Counted from the stretch's first letter, positions 53,089-62,898 are shown. The stretch is 64,000 nucleotides of DNA from JBQTGK01 sp052400665 (GCA_052400665.1 JBQTGK010000004.1), one strand, 5' to 3'. The notes: generated by a model not told the origin, from the sequence alone. Made by a program: numbers and translations.

Positions 53089-54537
53089 TTACGAAAGTGT
53101 TTTAATTGCTTCTTTAATGCCATTGTTAAGAATAGCGTATAGTTGTTTGCTAACCGTATCTGTTAAATTAGCAATTTGGTTTAAATCCGATTCCCAAAGA
53201 CTTGAGTATGCCAATACTGTTTTTACAACATTTTTAGTGTTTTCTTCGCTTAATTCGAATCCATTCCAGGCATTTTTCATGAAATCGATATGAATCTGAT
53301 CATCTTGTAGTTTGATTTCTTTTCCCTGATATTCTCCACGGTAATATGCAATAAGAGCAGCCAAAGAGAAGGAAAGGTGAGAAGGAACTTCGTGTTTGAT
53401 TTTTGCATAATCAATTAAAGAGCAAAGGTTTCTTGTTTTCCATTTCGACATAGAATTTAAAGCAATGCTTTTCCATTCGTGACGTACATATGGATTGTAG
53501 AAACGTTCCAGTATTTTTTTAGCAAAATTGTTTAAGTATTCTTCTTCGCCATTAATGGTTGCTAAAACTTCTTTGGAAATCATAGTATTCATGAATTCAC
53601 CTAATACATCGTGTTCGATGGTTTCACGAACAGTTTCTACTCCATATAATAAGGCAACAGCAAAAGTTCCTGTGTGTGCTCCGTTTAATATTCTAACTTT
53701 TTGTTCTCTAAAATTGGTCATGTCTTCAACGAATTTTACTTCAAGACCTGCTTTGTCGGCAGGAAATTCATTTTTAACCCATTCAGGAGCTTCAATTACC
53801 CAAAGATGAAAATATTCTCCAACAGTTACCAGCTGATCATTGTAACCTAATTCTTTATGAACTTCGGCAATATCATCTTTAGGGAAACCTGGAACAATTC
53901 TATCAACCAGTGTGTTGCAAAAAGCACATGCTTCGTCCAGCCAAGCGATAAATTCCGGTTCAAGCTTCCACTTACTGGCGTGTTGCTTCACGTATTTTTG
54001 AAGGAAATCTGCATTTCTATCGATTAACTCACAACAGATAATAATAAGTCCCTTGGCAGTATCTCCATTAAATGTTTTGAAACGACGATATAGTAATGAT
54101 GTCATTTTTCCAGGAAAAGAGTTTTGTGGAGACTGATCTAATTGATCACTTTCGTCCCAACTTATACCTGCTTCGGTTGTATTGGAAACCACAAAACGTA
54201 ATTCCGGATTGTCGATTACCTCTAGGTATTTATCATATTCAGTATAAGGGTTAATTGCACGTGTAACACAATCTATCAATTCGTTTTGTTTAATAGGTTG
54301 ACCGTCTTTCATTCCCGCTAGTTGTACGTGGTACAAACCATCCTGTGAATTTAAAAGATCGGCCAAGCCATTGGCAATTGGTTGTGCAATTACTACACCG
54401 GTATTAAAATCAGCTTCTTTGTTCATTTTGTTGATCATCCATTCAACAAATGCACGAAGAAAGTTTCCTTCTCCAAACTGTAAAATTCGTTCCGGATAAA
54501 TTTTAGTATTAGGTACTGTTGTTCTGTTAAGTTGCAT
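53089..54537 (-). CDS. uxaB: Tagaturonate reductase
   Basis: UxaB (482 residues) reduces D-tagaturonate to D-altronate with NADH. The mannitol dehydrogenase-type fold is seen from the FGEGNFLRAFVEWMINKM near residues 22-39, VVIAQPIANG near 48, and the C-terminal domain with VRILNGAHTGTFAVALLYG near 285. It is the first gene of the uxaBA operon with a promoter and operator upstream. The isomerase (UxaC) and kinase/aldolase of the pathway are not in this window. Confidence 0.94.
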   Translation of the reverse strand: MQLNRTTVPNTKIYPERILQFGEGNFLRAFVEWMINKMNKEADFNTGVVIAQPIANGLADLLNSQDGLYHVQLAGMKDGQPIKQNELIDCVTRAINPYTEYDKYLEVIDNPELRFVVSNTTEAGISWDESDQLDQSPQNSFPGKMTSLLYRRFKTFNGDTAKGLIIICCELIDRNADFLQKYVKQHASKWKLEPEFIAWLDEACAFCNTLVDRIVPGFPKDDIAEVHKELGYNDQLVTVGEYFHLWVIEAPEWVKNEFPADKAGLEVKFVEDMTNFREQKVRILNGAHTGTFAVALLYGVETVRETIEHDVLGEFMNTMISKEVLATINGEEEYLNNFAKKILERFYNPYVRHEWKSIALNSMSKWKTRNLCSLIDYAKIKHEVPSHLSFSLAALIAYYRGEYQGKEIKLQDDQIHIDFMKNAWNGFELSEENTKNVVKTVLAYSSLWESDLNQIANLTDTVSKQLYAILNNGIKEAIKTLS

Positions 54538-54577
54538 AATTATATTTTTATTTTATGGATTGAAAATGTAAACGTGT

Positions 54578-54587
54578 ACGTTAACGT
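54578..54587. promoter_or_regulatory. Candidate LacI-type operator for uxaBA
   Basis: ACGTTAACGT is a perfect 10-bp palindrome with a central TTAA and CG steps typical of LacI/GalR sites. It lies roughly 4-14 bases downstream of the predicted transcription start, an ideal site for repression. A related half-site AAACGTGTACG lies beside it at about 54570-54580. Confidence 0.55.
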
Positions 54588-54596
54588 TATTGTGCA

Positions 54597-54627
54597 CGAA
54601 GATAGTTTAGCTTTTAATTTTATGCAA
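54597..54627 (-). promoter_or_regulatory. Putative promoter of uxaBA
   Basis: On the minus strand TTG at 54625-54627 and TATCTTCG at 54597-54604 (one mismatch to TAnnTTTG) are separated by 20 bases. The palindromic operator follows just downstream. Confidence 0.5.
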
Positions 54628-54741
54628 GTTTTTCGAACTAATAAAAATTTTTCTGTTTTTGTAATTGACTGTTAATCATGATTATTTTGTTTAGTCCTAT
54701 GTCATGATTTAGCAAAGGTTTTATTTATTAATAAGTGTTAT

Positions 54742-55761
54742 TTATTGACAATACATTATATTTTCTTTGGTGATAATATCTAAAGAAATAAACTGATTTT
54801 TGGGGATATCCATATTTAAAATTAAATGCTTGTATAGGCATTGAATGCTTAAATAACCTTGTAGTTTTGGTTTTTGATAAATCAGATAGTCTATTTTTTC
54901 AGTTTGTAGTAGTTCTTTATTTGTGTTTGTTAAATCGTAACCTACCAGTTTTAATTTATTTTGTTCTTTTAAATTAAAAATGGATTGGGGAAGTTGATCT
55001 GTTTTAGAGTTGGGTACAAAAATATGAATCGTTTTATTTTGCTTGATAATTCTATTTTTTACTTTTTCTAATTCACTAATATCAATATCGTGAATAATTG
55101 GTGTTTGATTTTTAAAATAGTCTTTAAAACCTAAAATGCGCTCTGAGTTGGTTTTGTCTAGCAAGTCTTTTTTGTTAAAAGTAACGATACAAATTTCGTA
55201 AGAATCAGAATTATGATCCACAAGAAGACTAGCTGCAAGTTTACCGCTTTGGAATGCATCTTGCCCTATAAAAGAGAGTTTCTGTGAGGAATTTATATTA
55301 GAATCAATAAATACAAAAGGTGTATTATTTTCGATTAAAGTTGCGATTGCTTTGGGTGAGCGATCTAGAATTGTTGGAGCCAAAATTATTCCTTCAGGCT
55401 TTATTTTGTAGGCTTGTTGAATTGCTGATTCAAGAGAATTAACATTGGTATTATCAAAGAAAAAATAGGAGGTTTTAAATCCTAATGATTCATATTCTAG
55501 GCAGCCATCATCAATGCCTGATTTTATATTATTCCAATAGTCGTTTATTCTTGGTAATAATATGGCAATAGTATAGGTTTTGTTTAGTTTTAGTTGTCGG
55601 GCAATTAAATTTGAAGAATAATTACCTTCTTTCATAATTTTTTGAATCTTTTTTTTTGTTGATTCAGATACCCCGCTTCTGTTGTGGATTACTCTATCTA
55701 CTGTTCCTATGGATACATTTGCCTTTTTGGCGATCTCTTTAATTGTAATTCTTTTACTCAT
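54742..55761 (-). CDS. LacI-family transcriptional regulator
   Basis: The 339-residue protein has a LacI helix-turn-helix at the start (ITIKEIAKKANVSIGTVDRVIHNRSGVSESTKKKIQKIM) followed by a periplasmic-binding-protein-like sugar-sensing domain (TYTIAILLPRINDYWNNIKSGIDDGC, APTILDRSPKAIATLIENNTPFVFIDSNI). The DNA-binding AxLx hinge reads SNLIARQLKL. It lies directly upstream of uxaB on the same strand and is likely its repressor, responding to a hexuronate or intermediate. The target operator candidate is at 54578-54587. Confidence 0.93.
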   Translation of the reverse strand: MSKRITIKEIAKKANVSIGTVDRVIHNRSGVSESTKKKIQKIMKEGNYSSNLIARQLKLNKTYTIAILLPRINDYWNNIKSGIDDGCLEYESLGFKTSYFFFDNTNVNSLESAIQQAYKIKPEGIILAPTILDRSPKAIATLIENNTPFVFIDSNINSSQKLSFIGQDAFQSGKLAASLLVDHNSDSYEICIVTFNKKDLLDKTNSERILGFKDYFKNQTPIIHDIDISELEKVKNRIIKQNKTIHIFVPNSKTDQLPQSIFNLKEQNKLKLVGYDLTNTNKELLQTEKIDYLIYQKPKLQGYLSIQCLYKHLILNMDIPKNQFISLDIITKENIMYCQ

Positions 55762-55851
55762 TTAAGTACTTAGGGTCAATAAAATAATGCACAAGATAGT
55801 ATATCTTTTAGAATTTTGGTTCAAAATAAGTACGGCTTACTTACCTTTTCT

Positions 55852-55859
55852 TAAATTTG
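55852..55859 (+). promoter_or_regulatory. Putative -7 promoter element for sdaA
   Basis: TAAATTTG followed by C is a perfect TAnnTTTG box. Transcription starting near 55866 rules out translation from the upstream in-frame ATG at 55787 and supports the ATG at 55892. Confidence 0.6.
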
Positions 55860-55891
55860 CCGCAGCAACACAACAAATACAATTAATTGAG

Positions 55892-57097
55892 ATGGAATCA
55901 ATAAAAGAACTTTATAGAATTGGATGTGGTCCTTCAAGTAGTCATACTATGGGGCCCAGAAAGGCTGCGGAGGAATTTCTTTTGAGAAATGGTAATGCTA
56001 TTAAATTTGAAGTAACTCTTTACGGAAGTTTGGCAGCAACGGGGAAAGGTCACCTTACTGGAGTAGCTATTGAAGAGGTGTTTAAAAATCGAGGACTGGA
56101 ATTGATATGGGAGCCTAAAATTTTTTTAAAGAGGCATCCTAATGCTATGAAATTTAGATCTTTTTCGGATTCTGGTGACCTTATAGAAGAATGGACAGCG
56201 TATAGTGTTGGCGGTGGTGCTATTGTTGACGATACTACAGAATTAGCCTCGAATGATATTTACGATTTAACAACAATGGATACCATTTTAAATTGGTGTA
56301 AATTAAACGATAAGCAGTTGTGGGAATATGTTGAATTAAAAGAAGGTGAAGGGATATGGGATTTTATGGAAGAGGTGTGGTCTGCCATGAAAAATGCCAT
56401 AAAGCGAGGAATGAATAGAGAAGGAGAATTGCCCGGAGGTTTGCAGTTACAGCGAAAATCACATTTGTATAATTTAAAAGCCATGACGTATAGCGGGCCA
56501 ATGCAAAAACGGTCAATGCTATACTCTTATGCACTTGCAGTATCGGAAGAAAATGCTGCTGGTGGAACTATTGTAACAGCTCCTACCTGTGGTGCTTGTG
56601 GTGTTTTGCCGGCCATTTTATATTATCACAAGAAATTCTATAAATTTAAAAAGAAAGATATTTTAAAGGCTTTAGCTACCGCTGGATTAATTGGGAATTT
56701 GGTAAAATTTAATGCTTCTATTTCAGGTGCTGAAGTAGGATGTCAGGGAGAAGTTGGTGTTGCTTGCGCAATGGCTTCGGGAGCAGCGACACAGCTTCAT
56801 GGAGGAACAAATTATCAAGTTGAATATTCTGCAGAAATGGGATTGGAACATCATTTGGGATTGACTTGCGATCCGGTTTTAGGATTAGTTCAAATTCCCT
56901 GTATCGAACGAAATGTTTTCGCAGCCGCACGAGCTTTAAATCATAATACCTATGCATTATTATCTGATGGGAGACATCGAATTAGTTTCGATCAGGTAAC
57001 TGAAACCATGATGAAAACAGGTTTAGATTTATCTTGTTCCTATAAAGAAACTTCATTGGGCGGTTTGGCCTCTTTAAAAGGTTTTACTTTTCATTAG
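55892..57097 (+). CDS. sdaA: L-serine ammonia-lyase
   Basis: The enzyme converts L-serine to pyruvate and ammonia using an oxygen-sensitive [4Fe-4S] cluster. From the ATG at 55892 it has 401 residues and starts MESIKELYRIGCGPSSSHTMGP, the diagnostic N-terminal motif of the fused alpha-beta enzyme. Cluster cysteines are in TAPTCGACGVLPAI, AEVGCQGEVGVACAMASG and CDPVLGLVQIPCIERN. The frame is open to 55787 but the promoter box lies inside that extension. It is divergent from the LacI-type gene; no link to uronate use is implied. Confidence 0.95.
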   Translation: MESIKELYRIGCGPSSSHTMGPRKAAEEFLLRNGNAIKFEVTLYGSLAATGKGHLTGVAIEEVFKNRGLELIWEPKIFLKRHPNAMKFRSFSDSGDLIEEWTAYSVGGGAIVDDTTELASNDIYDLTTMDTILNWCKLNDKQLWEYVELKEGEGIWDFMEEVWSAMKNAIKRGMNREGELPGGLQLQRKSHLYNLKAMTYSGPMQKRSMLYSYALAVSEENAAGGTIVTAPTCGACGVLPAILYYHKKFYKFKKKDILKALATAGLIGNLVKFNASISGAEVGCQGEVGVACAMASGAATQLHGGTNYQVEYSAEMGLEHHLGLTCDPVLGLVQIPCIERNVFAAARALNHNTYALLSDGRHRISFDQVTETMMKTGLDLSCSYKETSLGGLASLKGFTFH

Positions 57098-57104
57098 TAA
57101 AAAA

Positions 57105-57146
57105 TATGTCCACAATATCTGGTTCAGGTATTGTGGATATTTTTTT
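57105..57146. terminator. Bidirectional terminator between sdaA and the hybrid kinase gene
   Basis: ATGTCCACAATA and TATTGTGGATAT pair over 12 bp with one G-T, with an A-run before and T8 after. The minus-strand gene's stop is adjacent at 57147. Confidence 0.8.
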
Positions 57147-60041
57147 CTAGATCAGAAATTCATTCAGTATCTTTTGAATTTTTTTAAGACTTATTGGTTT
57201 CGACATAAAATCATTACATCCAGCTAGCTTAGCTTTCATTTGATCCTCTTGCGTTGAATAGGCTGTTTGGGCTACAATATTTAATTTTGGCTTGCGTTTT
57301 TTTATCTCTGTTGTTGCTTCGTAGCCATTCATTTTTGGCATTTTAATATCCATAAAAACCAAATCGTAATTATTATCTATACACATTTCGAGAGCTTCGA
57401 GCCCATCTTTTGCATGAGTAATTCTGCACGATGGAGCTATTTGTTCCATTAGTGATTCTAAATATAAGAAGTTAATCTCTTCATCTTCGGCAATTAAAAC
57501 CTCGTACTTTTTATTTACCTCTAAATTTTGAGTAGAAGAACTTGTAGAACAGATACAATTTGGAATGTTTATTGTAAAATTACTTCCTACTTTGATTTTT
57601 GACGATAGCTCGATTGATCCGCCAAGTAGTTTAACATTTTCTTTAACAATAGATAAACCAAGGCCTAAACCTCCCGATTTTTTGCTTAATTCATCCTGAG
57701 CCTGGGAAAATCGCTCGAAAATATGCTCTTGTCTGCTTTCCGAAATACCAACTCCCGAGTCTCTAACGTATAAAATAAGACTGTTTTCTATGGTTTGATA
57801 ACCAATTTCAACATATCCTTCATAAGTATATTTTAAGGCATTTTCAATTAAGTTAATCATAATTTTCCTTAGCTTACTTTCGTCTGATAGTATTGTACAT
57901 TCATGGTCTCTAAGACCTTTGTTTAGGTATAAAGCTAAATTTTGATTTTTTGCCTGAGATTCGAAAATAGTGAATAACTCGGTGAGTAGAATGTTTAAAT
58001 TAAATTTTGAATTTATTACTTGTACATGATTGGTTTCCAGAGCAGAAATTTCTAAAATATCATCAATAATACGAAGAAGTTGATTTCCACTATTTTTAAT
58101 TATGTTTACGTATTGTTTGCGTTTAGAAATGGAAATAGAGTCTAAATCAAGAAAATTAGAAAATCCTAAGATAGCATTCATAGGAGTCCTAATTTCGTGT
58201 GATAAGTTTTGCAAAAATTCAGATTTTAATTTATCACTTTTTTCTGCTATCTCGATTGCCGATATTAGTTCTTCATTTTGTGCTTTATATTCTTCAGCTA
58301 AAGCTTCGTATTCATTTCGGCTTTTAATTACTTCCTCTTCGGCATTTTTGCGTATTGTAATATCTTGTATGTGAGCAATAGAATATATGGCAACTCCTTC
58401 ATCGTTTAAAACAGGACTTGCTGTGGTTAAGCCCCATTTTAAATTACCTTTTGCAGTAAGATATTTTTTTTCAATGGTAAAAGGCTTTTTTAATGTTTGA
58501 GCTTTTTTATATAGCGATTGACTTTTTTCAATCTCATCAGGATGAGTGATGTTAAGAAAACTATTGGAAGTAAGAGTTTCTATATTAGTCTCAAATATTT
58601 TGCATGCTGCATTATTTGCAGATTTTATTTTTCCATCGGGACTAACAATAAGCATTCCTACATCTGAAGCTTCAAATGAAGATCTGAATTTAGTCTCGCT
58701 TTCTTTTAAGGCATTTTCAGCAGCTATTTTTTCTGTAATATCAATGGTTGCTAAAATTGCTCTTGCCGAATTTGAACGTTTTCTATCTATAAATAATTTG
58801 AGTGAAATTTTCCTGGGGTTTCCATCCAGAGTTTTAATTTCAGCTTCGGTTTCAAATTCTTTTTGACCTTCTGCTATGGCAATAACTTCTTCTTTAAATA
58901 CCTCAAAAGATTTTGGGGTGAATATTTTATCTAAGTTTCCTATTAATTCTTCTTTGGTTTTGGCTTTATGTAGTCGAAGAGTTGCTCGGTTAACATCGGT
59001 AACTTTTACCTTTGATGAGCATTCAAGTAAAGCTTTAGGGTTTTCATTTAAAAAGGCTCTAAAATCGCTTACTCCTTTCTTTTTAATCGATTCGAGATAC
59101 TCATAAAGTTCTATAAAATCTTCTTCCCATAATGGAATAGGGGAGTTATTAAACATCGACTCATATCGAATGTTATTTATGTTTTGTTCTTCTTCAATTT
59201 GTTTTTGTCTGGTAATATCGGTTCCAATGCCTAGTATGCCAAATAGTTCATTATTTTTTAATATTGGAATTTTACTTGTGGTAAGCCATCTTTCTTCATT
59301 GTTTGGGGTATGATATGGTTCTGTATAATTTAAAAGTGCTTGCCCGGTTTTTAAAACAGTTCTATCCTGAGATATATAGGCTTCATTGTGTTTGTGATTT
59401 CTATTAAAATCATAATCATTTAGGCCTTCTATTAATTCAGGATTTTCTAATCCAATCGAATCTGCAAATTTGTTATTGCAACCTTGATAAATTAAATTTT
59501 TATCCTTCCAAAAAATCTGGTTTGGCATGTGATCTAGGAGCAGAGATAAAAATTCTTTCTGCTCTTTTAGGTCTTCTTCGGTTTTTTTGTGTCCGCTGAT
59601 ATCCAGTAGTAAGGCAAGCAATTTTGTAGGTTCACCATTTTTATCATAGCTGATTTTTCCATTTCCATTAATCCAGATAACTTTTCCACTACGTCCGTAT
59701 AATCTGAATTCTGAGCGACATTGATTCGATTGTTTACTAAATTTTTCAGATAAGTAATTCATAAAACCCGGAGCATCTTCGGGATGAATACATTGAATAA
59801 AACTTTCCTTTGTATTTCCGAACTCTCCAGGTTCTAAACCTATTGTTTCTTCTGCATTTTCTGACCAAACAAGTTTGTTTTGTTTAAAATCCCAATCGAG
59901 CTGAACCATTTTTGCAGTTTTAAATACATAGCTGAACTTATCTTGTCCTGCATTATTGCATTTCAACTGATAAATTTCAGATTTTAGTTCTTTTATTTCG
60001 GATAACAGATCAGATATTTTATTGGAATTATTTCCAGACAT
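57147..60041 (-). CDS. Cytoplasmic hybrid histidine kinase with multiple PAS domains
   Basis: The 964-residue protein has no transmembrane helix. A short coiled-coil (residues 1-22) is followed by about four PAS/PAC modules over roughly 30-575 (for example MVQLDWDFKQNKLVWSENAEETIG, EFLSLLLDHMPNQIFWKDKNL, MLIVSPDGKIKSANNAACKIFET). The HisKA box is FLQNLSHEIRTPMNAILGF with His near 616; the ATPase has IMINLIENALKYTY and SGGLGLGLSIVK. A C-terminal receiver (about 845-964) has the Asp in YDLVFMDIKMPKMNGYE near 897. It probably senses an internal signal or redox state and passes phosphate through its own receiver. Confidence 0.93.
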   Translation of the reverse strand: MSGNNSNKISDLLSEIKELKSEIYQLKCNNAGQDKFSYVFKTAKMVQLDWDFKQNKLVWSENAEETIGLEPGEFGNTKESFIQCIHPEDAPGFMNYLSEKFSKQSNQCRSEFRLYGRSGKVIWINGNGKISYDKNGEPTKLLALLLDISGHKKTEEDLKEQKEFLSLLLDHMPNQIFWKDKNLIYQGCNNKFADSIGLENPELIEGLNDYDFNRNHKHNEAYISQDRTVLKTGQALLNYTEPYHTPNNEERWLTTSKIPILKNNELFGILGIGTDITRQKQIEEEQNINNIRYESMFNNSPIPLWEEDFIELYEYLESIKKKGVSDFRAFLNENPKALLECSSKVKVTDVNRATLRLHKAKTKEELIGNLDKIFTPKSFEVFKEEVIAIAEGQKEFETEAEIKTLDGNPRKISLKLFIDRKRSNSARAILATIDITEKIAAENALKESETKFRSSFEASDVGMLIVSPDGKIKSANNAACKIFETNIETLTSNSFLNITHPDEIEKSQSLYKKAQTLKKPFTIEKKYLTAKGNLKWGLTTASPVLNDEGVAIYSIAHIQDITIRKNAEEEVIKSRNEYEALAEEYKAQNEELISAIEIAEKSDKLKSEFLQNLSHEIRTPMNAILGFSNFLDLDSISISKRKQYVNIIKNSGNQLLRIIDDILEISALETNHVQVINSKFNLNILLTELFTIFESQAKNQNLALYLNKGLRDHECTILSDESKLRKIMINLIENALKYTYEGYVEIGYQTIENSLILYVRDSGVGISESRQEHIFERFSQAQDELSKKSGGLGLGLSIVKENVKLLGGSIELSSKIKVGSNFTINIPNCICSTSSSTQNLEVNKKYEVLIAEDEEINFLYLESLMEQIAPSCRITHAKDGLEALEMCIDNNYDLVFMDIKMPKMNGYEATTEIKKRKPKLNIVAQTAYSTQEDQMKAKLAGCNDFMSKPISLKKIQKILNEFLI

Positions 60042-60107
60042 AGGGATGTAACTTAATTTTACAAAGGGTGTTTTTACTTTTAAAAGTACTGATTTTTAAA
60101 TTGTTCA

Positions 60108-60115
60108 CAAAAATA
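60108..60115 (-). promoter_or_regulatory. Putative -7 promoter element for the hybrid kinase gene
   Basis: TATTTTTG on the minus strand matches TAnnTTTG exactly, about 66 bases before the ATG at 60041; a -33 element is not evident. Confidence 0.4.
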
Positions 60116-60164
60116 TGTTTGTCTATAATAAAAAGCTAGTAAACAGAATTATTTGTTTTAAAAT

Positions 60165-61817
60165 TTATTGAGCAGACAGGCTGATTTCTCTTTTTGTCTT
60201 AAATTCTGATCCATCTTTCCATTTCGGATAATTTTTCTGATTTGCCAGTTCCCATCCAACATTAAAAAGTAATTCTGCATCTTCTGCAATGCCATCTAAG
60301 TTCCACCACTCTTCATATTGGTCGGCAGGTTTATGGTAATTGTTAGCCAGCCATTCTTCTTCTTTTTTCGACATATATTCTTTTCCTTTTTCGGCATGGT
60401 CGTTATTTCCTCTGGCAAATAATGCGGGAACTCCTACGCGTGCAAAACTAAAATGATCGGATCTGAAATACATCCCCGATTGCGGGTTTGGATCGGGTAA
60501 AATATATCTTCCCTGTTTTTTAGCTGCTTTCTCAACATAATCTTCAAGTTCCGATTGACCGTATCCGGTTATCATTACGTCTTTCATTTTGCCATAGGGT
60601 AACATTAAATCGTTGTTGATATTGGCAATGGTTTTATTAAGGGGAAAAATAGGGTTATCAACATAATATCCAGAACCAATTAATCCAGACTCTTCGGCTG
60701 ATGGCGCAAGAAACACAATAGATCGGCTTGGTTTAGTTGGCATAGACTTAAAGGCACGAGCAATTTCGAACATCCAGGCAAGAGAAGTTCCATTGTCCAC
60801 AGCACCATTATATATCGAGTCTCCATTAATTTTAGGACCTATGCCTAAATGATCCCAATGTGCAGAGTAGAAAATATATTCATTAGCTAAATCGCTACCC
60901 GGAAGTACGCCAATAACATTGTGTGTTTTGTCGAACCGTATCGTATTTTGAAAGCTGATACTTGCCTTTTTGTGAAGAGAATAACCTTTAAAATTCGCTT
61001 TCGATGCTTCCTGTAATTCGTTTATTAGCTTTTTACCAGAATCAGCAAAAATGGATTGTGCAGTTTCCCAGCTTATCCATCCTTCTATTTTACATCGGGA
61101 GCGATAATTATCTGCAGCTTGCTGATATAATTTAGGAACCGATGCCGAATTAAGCACAACCGACCAGGGGTATCCGGCAGGTTTAGTTTGGTGAATAATT
61201 AATAGGCCTGCAGCTCCTTGTCGGGCAGCTTCCTCATATTTATAGGTCCACCGTCCATAATAAGTCATCTCATTTCCTTTAAAGAATGATTTGTCTGTCG
61301 ATCCAAATCCAGGATCATTAACCATTACAATAACAGTTTTACCTTTAACATCAAGATTTTTGTAGTCGTTCCAATTGTATTCAGGGGCAACAATGCCATA
61401 TCCGGCAAAAACCAGTTCTGATTTATTTAGTTTAATGGTATCTTTAAGTCTTCTTGAAAAAACTACAAAATCGCGAGCATACTTTAAATTTTGTATTTTA
61501 TTTAAAGATTCTAATTTTAAATATTTAGGAGCTTTTAAGCTAACTTCAACCAAAGGAACTTCCTGAAAATAACTATTTCCAACAGCAGGTTTTAATCCAA
61601 TTTCTTTGTAAATATTCGAAATATAGTTTATTGTTTTTGTTTCACCTTCCGAAAATGGTTTTCTTCCCTGATATTCATCAGAAGCCAGTTCTTTAATGTA
61701 ACTTACCATTCTTTGGGTAGAAATTACTGTTTTTCTTTCTTGCTTATTATCTTTCGATAGATTACAGGCTGAAAACAGTAAAATAATTGCGAAAAAATAA
61801 AGTATTGTATATTTCAT
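60165..61817 (-). CDS. M28-family zinc aminopeptidase lipoprotein with PA domain
   Basis: The 550-residue protein has a lipoprotein signal ending LFSAC (Cys 18). A PA-like insert occupies about 110-260 (LVFAGYGIVAPEYNWNDYKNLDVKGKTVIVMVND), followed by the M28 catalytic region with Zn-binding His/Asp in YSAHWDHLG near 322, GAVDNGTSLAWMFEIARAF near 342, and Glu-Glu in FLAPSAEESGLIGSGYY near 375. The C-terminal FRSDHFSFARVGVPALFARG carries the last ligand. Such enzymes trim peptides at the periplasmic face. It is a single-gene unit. Confidence 0.93.
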   Translation of the reverse strand: MKYTILYFFAIILLFSACNLSKDNKQERKTVISTQRMVSYIKELASDEYQGRKPFSEGETKTINYISNIYKEIGLKPAVGNSYFQEVPLVEVSLKAPKYLKLESLNKIQNLKYARDFVVFSRRLKDTIKLNKSELVFAGYGIVAPEYNWNDYKNLDVKGKTVIVMVNDPGFGSTDKSFFKGNEMTYYGRWTYKYEEAARQGAAGLLIIHQTKPAGYPWSVVLNSASVPKLYQQAADNYRSRCKIEGWISWETAQSIFADSGKKLINELQEASKANFKGYSLHKKASISFQNTIRFDKTHNVIGVLPGSDLANEYIFYSAHWDHLGIGPKINGDSIYNGAVDNGTSLAWMFEIARAFKSMPTKPSRSIVFLAPSAEESGLIGSGYYVDNPIFPLNKTIANINNDLMLPYGKMKDVMITGYGQSELEDYVEKAAKKQGRYILPDPNPQSGMYFRSDHFSFARVGVPALFARGNNDHAEKGKEYMSKKEEEWLANNYHKPADQYEEWWNLDGIAEDAELLFNVGWELANQKNYPKWKDGSEFKTKREISLSAQ

Positions 61818-61834
61818 TATATTCTTGTTTTTCT

Positions 61835-61842
61835 CAAATGTA
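61835..61842 (-). promoter_or_regulatory. Putative -7 promoter element for the M28 peptidase gene
   Basis: TACATTTG on the minus strand matches TAnnTTTG exactly, 18 bases before the ATG at 61817. Confidence 0.5.
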
Positions 61843-61981
61843 AGTAATAATTGTCAAATTAATGTTAAGTGCCATAATGCTTTAAGTTTTCTGTTTATAT
61901 ATGAATTGTATTTAATAATATTAAATATTGCACTAAATAATTCTTTTTGTAGATTAGTTGAATAATAGTAATATCGATAAA

Positions 61982-62398
61982 ATGAGCGAGAAAAAAAGAT
62001 ACAGAACGCTGGAAATGTTGTTAAGAATTATAACTGCAGTTATTCTAATACAAACATTACATTTTAAATTTTCTGGTCATCCCGAGGCAATTTATATTTT
62101 TAAAACAATAGGTATAGAAGCGTGGGGCCGATATGGAATAGGCATTGTCGAGTTAATTGTTGGTATATTATTTTTTCTTCCTAATTATTGGAAATATGCT
62201 TCTGTAGCTACGTTTGTTTTAATGCTTGGAGCTACTTGTATGCATCTTTTTACTTCTTTGGGTATTGTTATAGAGTATAATGGGTTTACTGATCATGGAC
62301 AATTATTTACTATGGCTATTTTAGCTTTATTGTTTAGTTGTATATTGATTTATCGAGCTTATTTTTCTACTTGCTTAAAAAATGCAGATCAAAAGTAA
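61982..62398 (+). CDS. DoxX-like membrane protein
   Basis: The ATG at 61982 gives 138 residues; a TTG at 61958 is a weaker alternative. It has four transmembrane helices, the first with LEMLLRIITAVILIQTLHFKFSGHPEAIYIF, which resembles the DoxX-type start (helix then K-F-x-G/H-P). DoxX proteins are small quinone-associated or redox-linked inner-membrane proteins in many bacteria; function here is not known. No operon partner is adjacent. Confidence 0.7.
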   Translation: MSEKKRYRTLEMLLRIITAVILIQTLHFKFSGHPEAIYIFKTIGIEAWGRYGIGIVELIVGILFFLPNYWKYASVATFVLMLGATCMHLFTSLGIVIEYNGFTDHGQLFTMAILALLFSCILIYRAYFSTCLKNADQK

Positions 62399-62832
62399 TA
62401 ATGTGACATAGAGTTTTCTTCCAGACTGCTAATCCGACACCTAATTCCTCCTTTATTTATTAAAAATTGTCTCTTAAATTTGTTGTTATCTGTTTAACAT
62501 CAATATGTTTTAAATTCTTTTAGAAAAAATTTGTCTTAATATTAATGTTTTTTCTAAAATAGAAAGCGTTATGTCTTTTTGTGTGTGTCTTATATTGCCG
62601 AATATAAGTGCTTTGTATTGAGGTGTGTTTGTTTTATTTACAAATGCTTACTTGTTTTTGTTTTTTAAGGCTTTTTGTTTTTTACTTTCTGCTAATGTGG
62701 ATTTTTTCTACACATAATTGTGAACTCCACACTAATAAATTACTCTTTGTTTTTTAATTATTATTTGATATTAATACTTAACATGTTGTTATGTAGTTGT
62801 TTGGGTTTATTTGTTCGGCTATTTTCCTTTTT
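62399..62832. other. Gene-poor, strongly T-rich intergenic region
   Basis: About 430 bases without a supportable ORF. There is a TAAATTTG box at 62475-62482 that has no obvious gene directly behind it, and T-rich runs throughout. A small RNA or an undetected short peptide cannot be excluded, but nothing else was seen. Confidence 0.4.
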
Positions 62833-62848
62833 TGGCATAGATATTTCC
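62833..62848 (+). promoter_or_regulatory. Candidate sigma-54 (-24/-12) promoter of the small secreted protein gene
   Basis: TGGCATAGATATTTCC aligns with TGGCAYRNNNNTTGCW: the -24 part is perfect, the -12 part reads TTTCC and so has the invariant GC as TC. The ATG is 50 bases downstream, and a sigma-54-type activator gene lies next to it. Confidence 0.4.
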
Positions 62849-62898
62849 TTTTAGAGGTCATTATTATGTATTTAAATTTTAATAAAAAATTAATTGTT

